Positions 53,208 to 62,897 of a stretch of DNA of 64,000 bases are shown piece by piece. The position numbers and the translations under genes are program-made. Within the stretch, counting starts at the first letter, position 1. Every line of letters begins with the position of its first letter. Source of the stretch: Flagellimonas aequoris (GTDB lineage Bacteria > Bacteroidota > Bacteroidia > Flavobacteriales > Flavobacteriaceae); contig NZ_QXFJ01000023.1 in NCBI RefSeq assembly GCF_003584165.1, positions 186,001 to 250,000 on the forward strand. Reading direction: 5' to 3'. The notes beneath the pieces are model-generated. The model worked only from the letters and a program-made list of their open reading frames with translations. It was not told the DNA's origin and did no database searches.

Positions 53208-56200
53208 ATGAAACTGAGATATGCCGTTCCATGCCTTTTGACGATACTTTCCCTGGCATGCAAAAAAAAGGAGGCTGACCAAGAGACTCAAGAAGAGCAA
53301 ACCGAAACACTCTTCACCCTGTTGACCCCGGAAGAAACTGGTGTAACCTTCGTAAACAAGGTAGAAAACCAAAAGAATTTCAATATTTTCAAATACAGAA
53401 ACTTTTACAATGGTGGCGGTGTGGCCATTGGTGATATCAACAATGATGGTCTTCAGGACATCTATCTGACCGGGAACATGGTGGCCAACCGGCTCTACTT
53501 GAACAAGGGCAACTTCCAGTTTGAGGACATTTCAGAAAGTGCAGGGGTAATGGGCAACAAACCATGGTCAACCGGAGTGGTCATGGTAGACATAAACCAG
53601 GATGGCCTTTTGGATATTTATGTCTGTAATGCAGGCAATATGGAAGGCAACAACCATGACAATGACCTTTACATCAACAATGGGGACCTCACCTTTACCG
53701 AAAAAGCGGAGGAATACAATCTCGCCAAGACCGGGTTCACCACCCATGCCTCCTTTTTTGATTATGACAAGGATGGGGATTTGGACGCTTACATCCTAAA
53801 CAATAGCAATATCCCTGTAAGCAGTCTTGGGTACGCCGAACAGCGCGACGTCAGGGCCCAGGATTGGGAAGGGGTTCCGGATATCTTCAAAGGAGTGGGA
53901 GACATGCTTTTAAGAAACGATAATGGTAAATTTGTGGATGTGAGTGAAGAAGCCGGAATCTACGGTAGTCTTATTGGTTTTGGTCTTGGGGTTCTGGTGA
54001 CAGATTTCAATGGTGACCTCTATCCTGACATTTACGTTTCGAACGACTTTTATGAGCGGGATTATCTTTACATCAATCAAAAAGATGGAACATTCAAGGA
54101 AGAAATCAAGGATTGGACCTCCCACCTGAGCCTTTCCGCAATGGGAATCGATGTAGCCGACATCAACAACGATGGGCACAATGACATTTTTATCACCGAT
54201 ATGCTTCCCGAAAAGGAGAACAGGGTAAAATCAGTCATGGAATTTGAAGGATACAATGTTTTTAATCTGAAACAAAGTAAAGATTTCGGGCAGCAATATA
54301 TTCAGAACACCCTTCAGCTCAACAATGGCAACGGCACCTTCTCAGAGATTGCCTACTACAGTGGTATCGACGCCACGGACTGGAGTTGGGCAGGACTGAT
54401 CTTTGATATGGACAATGATGGACTGAAAGACATATTCATCACCAACGGGATTAACCACGATCTTACGGATTTGGACTTTGTTGACTTTTTTGCAAACGAA
54501 ATCGTGCAAAAAATGGCTTTGACAGGCAAAAAGGAATCCATTGATTCCATTATCAGTAAAATGCCTGTTAAACCCCAACCCAATTATGCCTATAAAAACA
54601 ATGGGGACATCTCGTTCAAAAATGCCAACAAGGAATGGGGCTTTGACCTCCCCTCCCGATCCAATGGAGCAGCTTATGCCGATTTGGACAACGATGGCGA
54701 CCTGGATCTCGTCATCAACAATGTGAACACGCCCGCTTTTGTCTATAAGAACAATGCCGATACCCAGTTGCACAACAACTTCATTCAGTTAAAGTTCAAG
54801 GGGCCAAAAAACAACTCTTTTGCCGTCGGTGCATTGGCCAAATTTTATTTTGATGGTAATATCGTAAACCAAGAGTTGATCCCATCCAGAGGGTTCCAGT
54901 CTTCAATGGGGTATGAAATGACCATTGGTCTGGGAAAAACCGAAAAATTGGATTCCATCAGGGTGGTATGGCCAGACGACCTTACCGAAAAAATGGAAAA
55001 CATTCCTGCCAACCAAGTCATCACTTTTGATCATGCCAATGCTAAGGAAACCTACAAGCTTCCAAAGGAAGAGTCCAAAAAATCTTACTTGAACGAGTTG
55101 GACACCAATAGTTTTGTGGCACACAAAGAAGACAGCTATAATGATTTTGATTACGAAGGCCTTATTTATGAAAAATTGTCACAAGAAGGGCCTTCACTTG
55201 CTGTGGCTGATGTTAATGGAGACGGTAACGAAGATTTTTACATTGGTGGGGCCAGTGGCCAAGCGGGTGCCCTGTACATCCATTCCGGCAATGGAAAAGT
55301 GGCCCAAAAGAAATTGGATGTGTTTGAAAATGACAAAGAGTTTGAGGACGTAGCCGCTGCATTTTTCGATGCCGATGGTGACGGGGACCAAGATCTAATG
55401 GTTGGCTCCGGAGGCAACAACGTTGGGCAACAACGAACTTATAGGGCTCGTCTATACTTGAACGATGGCAAAGGAAATTTCACCAAATCCCCAAATGAGT
55501 TACCTTCCACTTTCAAGAACATCTCTACTATTGCCCCTTACGATTTTGATGGTGATGGTGACGTGGATGTGTTCATCGGATCACGCAGTGTGGTAGGTGT
55601 ATATGGTCTGTCTCCCGACCATCTGTTTCTGGAGAACATGGGAGATGGCACTTTTACAAATGTTACCGAACGTTTGGGCTACGACTTAAAAGATGCAGGC
55701 ATGGTAACCGATTCCAAATGGGTAGATGTTGATGGCGACAATAAAAAGGATCTTATTGTAACGGCAGAATGGGACACCCCAAAACTATATAAGAACACAG
55801 GCAGAAGATTGACAAAAATGTCCAGTTCACTTGATAGTTTATACGGATGGTGGAATACTGTGGAAGCCGCTGATTTGGATGGTGATGGAGACCAAGATCT
55901 GATTTTAGGCAATCAAGGATTGAACCTACATTACAAACCCACCCAATACGCCCCCATGAAAATGTGGATCAATGACTACGACAACAACGGTACCATAGAA
56001 CAGATCGTTACCCTACAAGAAAATGGTGGCGATTATCCCATCCATCAAAAAAGAGAGCTTACGGAGCAATTACCGGCACTCAAAAAACAGAACTTGAAAG
56101 CCTCTGACTATGCAAGCCGAACCATTCACCAACTCTTTCCCGAAGATGTGCTGGCAAAGTCCATCGTGAAAAAAGTGGAGACTTCTGCCTCGGTAATCGC

Positions 56201-56555
56201 CATCAATGAAGGAGGGGGCAAGTTCCGAATCCAAAACCTACCTCCAAGGGTGCAACTTTCGTGCATTTGCGACATTACTTGTACAGATGTTAATAATGAC
56301 GGGAATCTTGACCTGATCATGGCTGGAAACAATTTTGAGTTCAAACCACAATTTTCCAGATTGGATGCCAGCCAAGGCAACCTATTGTTAGGGGATGGTA
56401 AATTGGGCTTTACATGGCAGGAATATGATGCCAGTGGGTTCAAGGTAAGGGATGAAGTAAAATATATTGAGCAATTCAAGGATAAAAATGGCAAGACCTT
56501 TGTCATTACCGCAATCAATAACAATAAACCCAAGATATTTGCCGTCAATGAATAG
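53208..56555 (+). CDS. FG-GAP/VCBS repeat protein with ASPIC/UnbV-like domain, paralogue 2
   Basis: A 1,115-aa lipoprotein (LSLAC, Cys18) with the same plan as its neighbours. N-terminal repeats (DINNDGLQDIYLTG, DINQDGLLDIYV, DYDKDGDLDAYI), a shared WSWAG/DMDNDGLKDIFITNG block, the ASPIC/UnbV-like core (GALAKFYFDGNI, SRGFQSSMGYEMT, DSIRVVWPDDL, about 540-605), then a second repeat set opening EGPSLAVADVNGDGNED. It begins at the base after paralogue 1 ends and overlaps paralogue 3 by eight bases. A classic lipobox, so lipid-anchored. Confidence 0.9.
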   Translation: MKLRYAVPCLLTILSLACKKKEADQETQEEQTETLFTLLTPEETGVTFVNKVENQKNFNIFKYRNFYNGGGVAIGDINNDGLQDIYLTGNMVANRLYLNKGNFQFEDISESAGVMGNKPWSTGVVMVDINQDGLLDIYVCNAGNMEGNNHDNDLYINNGDLTFTEKAEEYNLAKTGFTTHASFFDYDKDGDLDAYILNNSNIPVSSLGYAEQRDVRAQDWEGVPDIFKGVGDMLLRNDNGKFVDVSEEAGIYGSLIGFGLGVLVTDFNGDLYPDIYVSNDFYERDYLYINQKDGTFKEEIKDWTSHLSLSAMGIDVADINNDGHNDIFITDMLPEKENRVKSVMEFEGYNVFNLKQSKDFGQQYIQNTLQLNNGNGTFSEIAYYSGIDATDWSWAGLIFDMDNDGLKDIFITNGINHDLTDLDFVDFFANEIVQKMALTGKKESIDSIISKMPVKPQPNYAYKNNGDISFKNANKEWGFDLPSRSNGAAYADLDNDGDLDLVINNVNTPAFVYKNNADTQLHNNFIQLKFKGPKNNSFAVGALAKFYFDGNIVNQELIPSRGFQSSMGYEMTIGLGKTEKLDSIRVVWPDDLTEKMENIPANQVITFDHANAKETYKLPKEESKKSYLNELDTNSFVAHKEDSYNDFDYEGLIYEKLSQEGPSLAVADVNGDGNEDFYIGGASGQAGALYIHSGNGKVAQKKLDVFENDKEFEDVAAAFFDADGDGDQDLMVGSGGNNVGQQRTYRARLYLNDGKGNFTKSPNELPSTFKNISTIAPYDFDGDGDVDVFIGSRSVVGVYGLSPDHLFLENMGDGTFTNVTERLGYDLKDAGMVTDSKWVDVDGDNKKDLIVTAEWDTPKLYKNTGRRLTKMSSSLDSLYGWWNTVEAADLDGDGDQDLILGNQGLNLHYKPTQYAPMKMWINDYDNNGTIEQIVTLQENGGDYPIHQKRELTEQLPALKKQNLKASDYASRTIHQLFPEDVLAKSIVKKVETSASVIAINEGGGKFRIQNLPPRVQLSCICDITCTDVNNDGNLDLIMAGNNFEFKPQFSRLDASQGNLLLGDGKLGFTWQEYDASGFKVRDEVKYIEQFKDKNGKTFVITAINNNKPKIFAVNE

Positions 56556-59500
56556 GCTTTTCTCCATATCTCTTGCCTTGACCCTTTTTGTTTCATGCAA
56601 AAAGGAAGGCAGCCTTTTTGAAAACCCCAAACCAAAAGATACGGGAATCGAATTCACAAATACGTTGACCTCAACGGACAATCTCAGTATCTTGGACTAT
56701 CTCTACTTCTACAATGGCGGAGGTATTTCCATTGGGGACATCAACAACGATGGTCTTCCAGATATTTTCTTTACCGGCAATCAGGCAAAGAACAAATTGT
56801 ACTTGAACAAGGGTAATCTTACGTTTGAGGATATTTCCAGTACAGCAGGAATTGAAGGCAACAGTACCTGGAACACGGGCACTACCATGGCGGATGTGAA
56901 CGGGGATGGTCTTTTGGACATTTATGTGTGTGCCGTAGTGGGCATTAACGGGTTCAATGGGTTCAACGAACTGTACATCAACAATGGGGATAATACCTTT
57001 ACCGAAAGTGCTGCCGAATATGGTCTCGATTTTGACTCCTATAGTTCCAACGCCACTTTTTTTGATTATGATCTAGATGGTGATTTGGACCTATATCTGC
57101 TCAACCATGCCGTGCATACCCAAAATTCATTTGGTCGCTTTGACCTAAGGTACGAACGTCGTTATGAGACCGGGGACAAACTCATGAGAAACGATGACGG
57201 CAAGTTTGTAGATGTAAGTGAAGAAGCCGGTATTTATGGTGGGATCAACGGTTATGGTTTGGGATTGGCCATCGCCGATTTCAACCAAGATGGATATCCC
57301 GATATTTATGTGGGCAACGACTTCCACGAGGATGACTATTACTATTTAAACAATGGTAATGGAACCTTTACAGAAAGCCTCAGAAAATATTTTGGACACA
57401 CCAGTAGGTTCTCCATGGGGAACGATGTAGCCGACATCAACAATGACGGCAGGCCAGATTTTATGTCCTTGGACATGCTCCCAGAAGATGAAGTGGCACT
57501 AAAATCCTCTGAAGGAGATGACAACATCCAAACACAAAAAATGCGGATAGATCGGTTTGGGTACCATTATCAATTCACCAGAAACATGCTCTTTGTGAAC
57601 CAACCGGATGGCAATTTCATGGAAACGGCCCTGATGAGCGGAATTGCTGCCACAGATTGGAGTTGGAGCGCCCTTTTTGCAGATTACGATCTTGATGGCC
57701 ATCAAGATGTATTCATTTCCAATGGCATCCCCAAAAGACCCAACGACTTGGATTTTATCAACTTTGTATCCAGCGAACAAATCCAGAAAAAATTGGATAA
57801 TACCAAATTGGTGGATGAAAGGGCCCTGGATCTTATGCCCTCAGGCAATGTGCACAATTACGTTTTTCAAGGAAACGAGGACTTGAACTTTAAGGACATG
57901 TCCGGAAATTGGATTACCAAGGACACCCTCATTTCTGGCGCCACTGCTATGGGTGATTTAGATGGCGATGGCGATATAGACCTGGTGACCAACAATATCA
58001 ACCAACCGGCATCCCTGTACATCAACAAGGCGAACAAAAAAGGAAACTACCTTGAATTAAAGTTCAAGTTTGGCGGCAAGAACACTTTTGGCATCGGAAC
58101 CAAGGTTTATTCCTATCAAAATGGGGGGCTGCAGTTCAAGGAACTGTTCCCTACCCGTGGGTTTCAGGCCTCTTCAGAACCGATGATCCATTTCGGATAT
58201 GGAAACATCCAAAAAATAGATTCCATCAAGATCATATGGCCTGATAGGACATATCAGGTATTGAAAAATGTTGCTGTAAATCAAGTACTTACCGTGGAAC
58301 CAGAAAACACCAAGCCTTTTGATTACAGTTCACTGCATAAAACACAGAAAAGACTCTTCAACCCAGTTGCTAATAATTTGGGGTTGGATTTTACACATGT
58401 GGAGGACAACTATACCGACTTTAACCGTGAAAAATTGATTCCTTACCAAGTCTCCGATAGGGGTCCTGCACTGGCTATTGGCGATTTGAACCAAGACGGG
58501 AAAGAGGATGTCTATTTTGGTGGGTCCAAATTTGAACCTTCGCGCATTTACGTGCAGCAGGACTCCATTTTTGTAAAGCAAAACTACCCGTCAATCCAAA
58601 AAGATTCGGTTAAGGAAAATATATCTGCTACTATTGCCGATTTCAACAAAGATGGCAAAAATGATGTGTTTGTAACTTCTGGAGGCGGTGACTTTTTCGG
58701 AAAATCGGAAGTGTTATTGGATAACTGCTATATGCAACAAGATTCCTCTTTCGTTTCTGAAGAGCTTCCCAAATTCTTTCAAAATTCCTCTATTATGCGT
58801 CCTTTTGATTTTGACCAAGATGGCGATTTGGATGTATTTGTGGGGGGGCATACCATTACGGCAAGGTTCGGGGCACCGGCAACTTCCTATCTCTTGGAAA
58901 ATGTGGATGGTACCTTCCAGATATTCAAAAAATTTGAAGAGCATTCCCAAGGAATGGTGACCGATGCCCTTTGGAGCGATTTTGACAACGATGGCCTAAC
59001 CGACCTTATATTGGTGGGGGAATGGATGTCGCCCAAGTTCCTCAAAAACGAAAAGGACCACTTTACTTTGGTCAATGACATGGACCTAAAAGGTTTATGG
59101 GAGGCTGTTGAAGCTTTTGATATTGATCAAGATGGGGATATGGACTACCTACTTGGAAACTGGGGAACCAATTCCAAGTTCAAGGCATCACGGGAATACC
59201 CCATGAAGTTGTATTTCAACGATTTTGATGAGAACGGGCAGACCGAAACGGTCACGGCCATGGAAAAAAATGGAAAGTACTATCCGTTGGAGACCTTGGA
59301 CGGTCTTGCTTCCCAACTGGTGTTCCTTAAAAAGAAATACACCAGTTACAAGTCTTTTGCAGGCAAGACCATGGGTGAACTCTTTGGAGATGATGTCCTG
59401 AAAAAGTCCACGCTATTGGAGGTCAATACCCTTCAATCCGGATTTTTGAGGAACGACAACGGAAAATTTGTATTTGTCCCCTTTAAAAATGAACTTCAGG

Positions 59501-59784
59501 TGTCTCCGATCATGACTTTCCTTGTGGATGATTTTGACGGGGATGGTACCTCAGAAGCCTTGGTAGGAGGAAATTATTTTGGTGTAAAACCCTATCATGG
59601 GCGTTTGGATTCCTTCCCAGGGGCATTGCTCAAAAATGAAAATGAAGTTGTTCTGGGTAATGTTCTGGGACTGGACTTTACCAAAAAATCATTACGCCAT
59701 CTTAGGACCATCAACCTAGGTGGACAAAAATATTTATTAGCCGTATTCAACAACGACAAAGCACAAGTCTATAAAATCAATTAA
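56548..59784 (+). CDS. FG-GAP/VCBS repeat protein with ASPIC/UnbV-like domain, paralogue 3
   Basis: 1,078 aa from ATG 56548; the longer frame to 56467 runs inside paralogue 2 and is rejected. Lipobox TLFVSC (Cys17). Repeats such as DINNDGLPDIFFTG, DVNGDGLLDIYV and DYDLDGDLDLYL, the WSWSALFADYDLDGHQDVF block, an ASPIC/UnbV-like core (GTKVYSYQNGGLQ, TRGFQASSEPM, DSIKIIWPDRTYQVL), and a second propeller from GPALAIGDLNQDGKED. Three copies in a row suggest gene duplication followed by divergence of ligand preference. Ten bases precede the haloperoxidase-like gene. Confidence 0.9.
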   Translation: MNRLFSISLALTLFVSCKKEGSLFENPKPKDTGIEFTNTLTSTDNLSILDYLYFYNGGGISIGDINNDGLPDIFFTGNQAKNKLYLNKGNLTFEDISSTAGIEGNSTWNTGTTMADVNGDGLLDIYVCAVVGINGFNGFNELYINNGDNTFTESAAEYGLDFDSYSSNATFFDYDLDGDLDLYLLNHAVHTQNSFGRFDLRYERRYETGDKLMRNDDGKFVDVSEEAGIYGGINGYGLGLAIADFNQDGYPDIYVGNDFHEDDYYYLNNGNGTFTESLRKYFGHTSRFSMGNDVADINNDGRPDFMSLDMLPEDEVALKSSEGDDNIQTQKMRIDRFGYHYQFTRNMLFVNQPDGNFMETALMSGIAATDWSWSALFADYDLDGHQDVFISNGIPKRPNDLDFINFVSSEQIQKKLDNTKLVDERALDLMPSGNVHNYVFQGNEDLNFKDMSGNWITKDTLISGATAMGDLDGDGDIDLVTNNINQPASLYINKANKKGNYLELKFKFGGKNTFGIGTKVYSYQNGGLQFKELFPTRGFQASSEPMIHFGYGNIQKIDSIKIIWPDRTYQVLKNVAVNQVLTVEPENTKPFDYSSLHKTQKRLFNPVANNLGLDFTHVEDNYTDFNREKLIPYQVSDRGPALAIGDLNQDGKEDVYFGGSKFEPSRIYVQQDSIFVKQNYPSIQKDSVKENISATIADFNKDGKNDVFVTSGGGDFFGKSEVLLDNCYMQQDSSFVSEELPKFFQNSSIMRPFDFDQDGDLDVFVGGHTITARFGAPATSYLLENVDGTFQIFKKFEEHSQGMVTDALWSDFDNDGLTDLILVGEWMSPKFLKNEKDHFTLVNDMDLKGLWEAVEAFDIDQDGDMDYLLGNWGTNSKFKASREYPMKLYFNDFDENGQTETVTAMEKNGKYYPLETLDGLASQLVFLKKKYTSYKSFAGKTMGELFGDDVLKKSTLLEVNTLQSGFLRNDNGKFVFVPFKNELQVSPIMTFLVDDFDGDGTSEALVGGNYFGVKPYHGRLDSFPGALLKNENEVVLGNVLGLDFTKKSLRHLRTINLGGQKYLLAVFNNDKAQVYKIN

Positions 59785-59794
59785 TCAAGAGGCC

Positions 59795-61126
59795 ATGAAA
59801 GTAAAAGCAAGTTTAATCGCATTCGCACTATTGGTTTTGACATCCTGTCAAAAGAAAGAAGAGCCCATTGTAGTCACCGCCGAGGAATTTCACCAATCCG
59901 TGGACCAAGTCGTGGAGATAATGATCCATGACATCTTTTCGCCACCAGTGGCCAGTAGGATCTTTGCCTACCCCAACATTGCGGCTTATGAAATTATTGC
60001 CAAGAAAAACGACAACTACAAATCCTTGGCGGGCCAAGTAACCGAATTGACAAGTATTCCAGATCCAAAGAGCACGGAAAATGTCAACTATGACCTTGCT
60101 GCCCTCATTGCCCATATCGATTTGAGCAAGCGGCTTATTTTTTCCGAAGAAAGATTGGAGAATTATCGCGATAGCCTGTATACTGTTTGGGCAAACCAAA
60201 ACGAGTCGGAGTTCAATGCCTCCAAGGAGTATGGTCTGCAAGTGGCCGACTATATTGCCGCTTGGATGAACAAGGACAACTATAAGGAAACCCGCACGAT
60301 GCCCAAGTTTACTGTGGATTCAGAAGACCCCACTCGTTGGCAGCCAACGCCACCCGCCTATATGAACGGCATAGAACCACACTGGAGCAAAATCCGTCCT
60401 TTTGCCTTGGATTCTGCAGCACAATTCAAACCAATTCCCCCACCCTCTTTTTCATTGGATAAGGATTCCCAATTTTTTAAGGAGGTAATGGAAGTTTACG
60501 AGGTGAAAAAATCCATGATAGGCAAAGGCGATAAATCCGATGAGATTGCCATTGCCCAATTTTGGGATTGCAATCCTTATGTTTCGGTCACGAGGGGCCA
60601 CCTGATGTTCGCCACTAAAAAAATAACCCCAGGGGCACACTGGATCGGAATTACCAAGATTGCTTGCAGGAACGTCGATGCCGATTTTGACAAAACAGTG
60701 TATGCGTACACCAAAACTTCCATTGCCATTGCCGATGCCTTCATTAGCTGCTGGGACGAAAAATATCGTAGCAACCTGATACGTCCGGAAACGGTTATCA
60801 ATGAGTATATCGATGACAGTTGGGAACCGGTACTTCAGACACCTCCATTCCCTGAATATACCAGCGGACACAGTGTGGTCTCTGGAGCGGCCTCAACGGC
60901 CCTTACCGATGTTTTCGGAGATGATTTTGCCTTTGAGGACGACACCGAGTTACCTTATGGACTTCCTATCCGAACCTTTAAATCTTTCAGACAAGCAGCC
61001 GATGAGGCCGCCATCAGCAGAATGTACGGAGGTATCCACTACCGCGCCGCCATTGAGGTGGGTATAAAACAAGGACGGGATCTGGGAAAATTTATTGTAG
61101 ACAAATTGGATATGACTAAGGGCTAA
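59795..61126 (+). CDS. Vanadium-dependent haloperoxidase/PAP2-family lipoprotein
   Basis: A 443-aa lipoprotein (LVLTSC, Cys18). The vanadate/phosphate site is recognisable: K323 six residues before R330-P331 (KYRSNLIRP), SGH at 357-359, and SR at 408-409 with H415 (SRMYGGIH). This fits the K-x6-RP, SGH, SR-x5-H pattern. The usual Pro before SGH is Thr here, and the Asp four residues after the final His is absent. Members oxidise halides with peroxide or act as acid phosphatases; sequence alone does not decide. It follows three FG-GAP lipoproteins in the same tight operon. Confidence 0.88.
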   Translation: MKVKASLIAFALLVLTSCQKKEEPIVVTAEEFHQSVDQVVEIMIHDIFSPPVASRIFAYPNIAAYEIIAKKNDNYKSLAGQVTELTSIPDPKSTENVNYDLAALIAHIDLSKRLIFSEERLENYRDSLYTVWANQNESEFNASKEYGLQVADYIAAWMNKDNYKETRTMPKFTVDSEDPTRWQPTPPAYMNGIEPHWSKIRPFALDSAAQFKPIPPPSFSLDKDSQFFKEVMEVYEVKKSMIGKGDKSDEIAIAQFWDCNPYVSVTRGHLMFATKKITPGAHWIGITKIACRNVDADFDKTVYAYTKTSIAIADAFISCWDEKYRSNLIRPETVINEYIDDSWEPVLQTPPFPEYTSGHSVVSGAASTALTDVFGDDFAFEDDTELPYGLPIRTFKSFRQAADEAAISRMYGGIHYRAAIEVGIKQGRDLGKFIVDKLDMTKG

Positions 61127-61147
61127 TCTTTATTTTTGCCCCTTGGT

Positions 61148-62047
61148 ATGAGGAAGATTTTATCAATTATCGTTGCGCTTTTTTTGGTTTCCATGATATG
61201 GTACCTTTTTTTAAAGCCGCAGGATTATCAAGTTAGCTTTAATGCAAGGACTATCCCAGGAACAATTTATGAAAGTGTAAAGGCCTGGAACCGAACGTTG
61301 GACAGTTTTGCTCCCGTTACATTTGAAAGTCCAATGCATTTTACACAAAAGATTTTTGCCAATGATTCGGTACATCTTTACGACTGGGAAATAACCAAGG
61401 TTCATGATTCGTTGAGCAAGGTTACCGTGAACATCAAGGATGAGGAAAACTCCCTGCAAAACAAATTGGATGTCATCTTTTCCGACAATGATTTTGAAAA
61501 AGGATCCAGAAAAAGACTCATTTCGTTCAATGAATTTTTAAACGATCATCTTAAAAAATTCAAGGTTTCCGAAATAGAACAAGCAGAAACATTCACAACA
61601 TTCTGTGCCTGTGTCTTTCTTAAAACCGCCCCAGAACAAAAAGCGGCCGGTATCATGGCCAATTACCCTTTCTTGAATTCCATTTTGTTCGAGAATGACG
61701 TAAAATTGAACGGACCTCCGTTTGTTGAGGTTTTGGATTGGGATTTAAAAAAAGATAGTCTCTCCTATAATTTTTGTTACCCCATTATCCGCTCAGAAAA
61801 ATTACCGGAACACCCCAGCATCACCTATAAGCGTATTTTTCAAAAAAAAGCCTTGAAGACCATTTATAATGGTAACTACATCACTTCGGATAGGGCGTGG
61901 TACTATTTGTTGGATTATGCCAAGGAGCACAATATCCCCGTTGAGGAAAAGCCCATTGAGGTCTTTTACAACAATCCTAATATGGGAGGTAATGAATTGG
62001 AATGGAAGACCGAAGTGTATATGCCCCTAAAGGAGACAGATGAATAA
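61148..62047 (+). CDS. Membrane-anchored protein with SRPBCC/GyrI-like regions
   Basis: 299 aa from ATG 61148 (MRKILSIIVALFLVSMIWY); a TTG at 61136 is the longer alternative. One N-terminal hydrophobic helix (about 5-22) anchors the protein, with the rest outside. Residues about 30-150 have the shape of a SRPBCC-like (START) fold. The C-terminal part (WDLKKDSLSYNFCYPI, then TSDRAWYYLLDYAKEHNI and NELEWKTEVYMPL) resembles GyrI-like effector-binding domains. It may bind a small hydrophobic molecule. It overlaps the next gene by eight bases. Confidence 0.6.
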   Translation: MRKILSIIVALFLVSMIWYLFLKPQDYQVSFNARTIPGTIYESVKAWNRTLDSFAPVTFESPMHFTQKIFANDSVHLYDWEITKVHDSLSKVTVNIKDEENSLQNKLDVIFSDNDFEKGSRKRLISFNEFLNDHLKKFKVSEIEQAETFTTFCACVFLKTAPEQKAAGIMANYPFLNSILFENDVKLNGPPFVEVLDWDLKKDSLSYNFCYPIIRSEKLPEHPSITYKRIFQKKALKTIYNGNYITSDRAWYYLLDYAKEHNIPVEEKPIEVFYNNPNMGGNELEWKTEVYMPLKETDE

Positions 62048-62897
62048 GATTGCCTTGATATTCCTTTTGGTAGTGGCTCAAGGGTGTGCCCAACAAATGC
62101 CTTATGGCAGTTTGCAGCCATTGGGAAAGTTTTCTCCCAAACTCAAGGAGGTATCCGGAATGGAAACGGCACCAAGTGAACATCTCTGGGTCATAGAGGA
62201 CAGTGGTAACCAAGATAAGATATACGAGGTAGACCAAAAGGCCCAAACCATCAAATCAAAAAAAATAGCCCATGCCAAAAATGTGGACTGGGAAGATTTG
62301 ACCACAGATACCGAAGGCAATCTATACATTGGTGATTTTGGGAATAACAATAACTCAAGGAAGGACCTCTCCATTTATAAAATAACCAAGGGGCAATTGG
62401 ATAAAAAAGAGCCCAAAGCTCAAAAAATAGAATTCCGATATCCTCAGCAAAACAGCTTTCCTCCAGAGAAAGACAGTTTATATTTTGATACCGAAGGATT
62501 TTTCCATTCACAAGGTTATCTGTACATCTTCACCAAAAACAGAACACGACCCTACAGTGGTAAAACATTGGTATACCGAGTTCCAGATCAAGAAGGTTCT
62601 TACAAAGCTGAATTGTTGGATTCCCTATTTCTATGTGGAGACCAAGATCGTTGTTCCGTGACCAGCGCGGATATTTCTCCTGATGGAAATACGATAGCCC
62701 TTTTAAGCTATGGCCAAGTTTTTTTGATTACCGGTTTTCACCTCCCTGCTTTTTCGAAAGCCCATATTGAAACCATTGACCTATACTGTTCCACCCAAAT
62801 TGAATCCATTAGCTTTTTGGACAACAAAACGCTTCTCGTTGCCGACGAAGAAAATAGGTTTGGCGGTCGACAACTCTACCGATACGTGATCCATTAG
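62040..62897 (+). CDS. Beta-propeller-like lipoprotein of unknown function (285 aa)
   Basis: Lipobox VVAQGC (Cys16). The body has repeated strand patterns: LKEVSGMETAPSEHLWVIED, then NVDWEDLTTDTEGNLYIGDF, STQIESISFLDNKTLLVADE. These fit a small SdiA/esterase-like or NHL-type propeller, perhaps five or six blades. No catalytic motif is certain. Last gene of the run from 49911; its final four bases overlap the convergent outer-membrane barrel gene. Confidence 0.75.
   Translation: MNKIALIFLLVVAQGCAQQMPYGSLQPLGKFSPKLKEVSGMETAPSEHLWVIEDSGNQDKIYEVDQKAQTIKSKKIAHAKNVDWEDLTTDTEGNLYIGDFGNNNNSRKDLSIYKITKGQLDKKEPKAQKIEFRYPQQNSFPPEKDSLYFDTEGFFHSQGYLYIFTKNRTRPYSGKTLVYRVPDQEGSYKAELLDSLFLCGDQDRCSVTSADISPDGNTIALLSYGQVFLITGFHLPAFSKAHIETIDLYCSTQIESISFLDNKTLLVADEENRFGGRQLYRYVIH

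Noticed and set aside
56467..56547. Extended frame of the third FG-GAP paralogue
   Set aside because: It is a shadow inside paralogue 2; the signal peptide begins at ATG 56548.
49911..59784. Annotating the three large proteins as RNA-binding (an old label for ASPIC/UnbV)
   Set aside because: They carry lipoprotein signals and Ca-type FG-GAP loops, so an extracytoplasmic role is far more likely.
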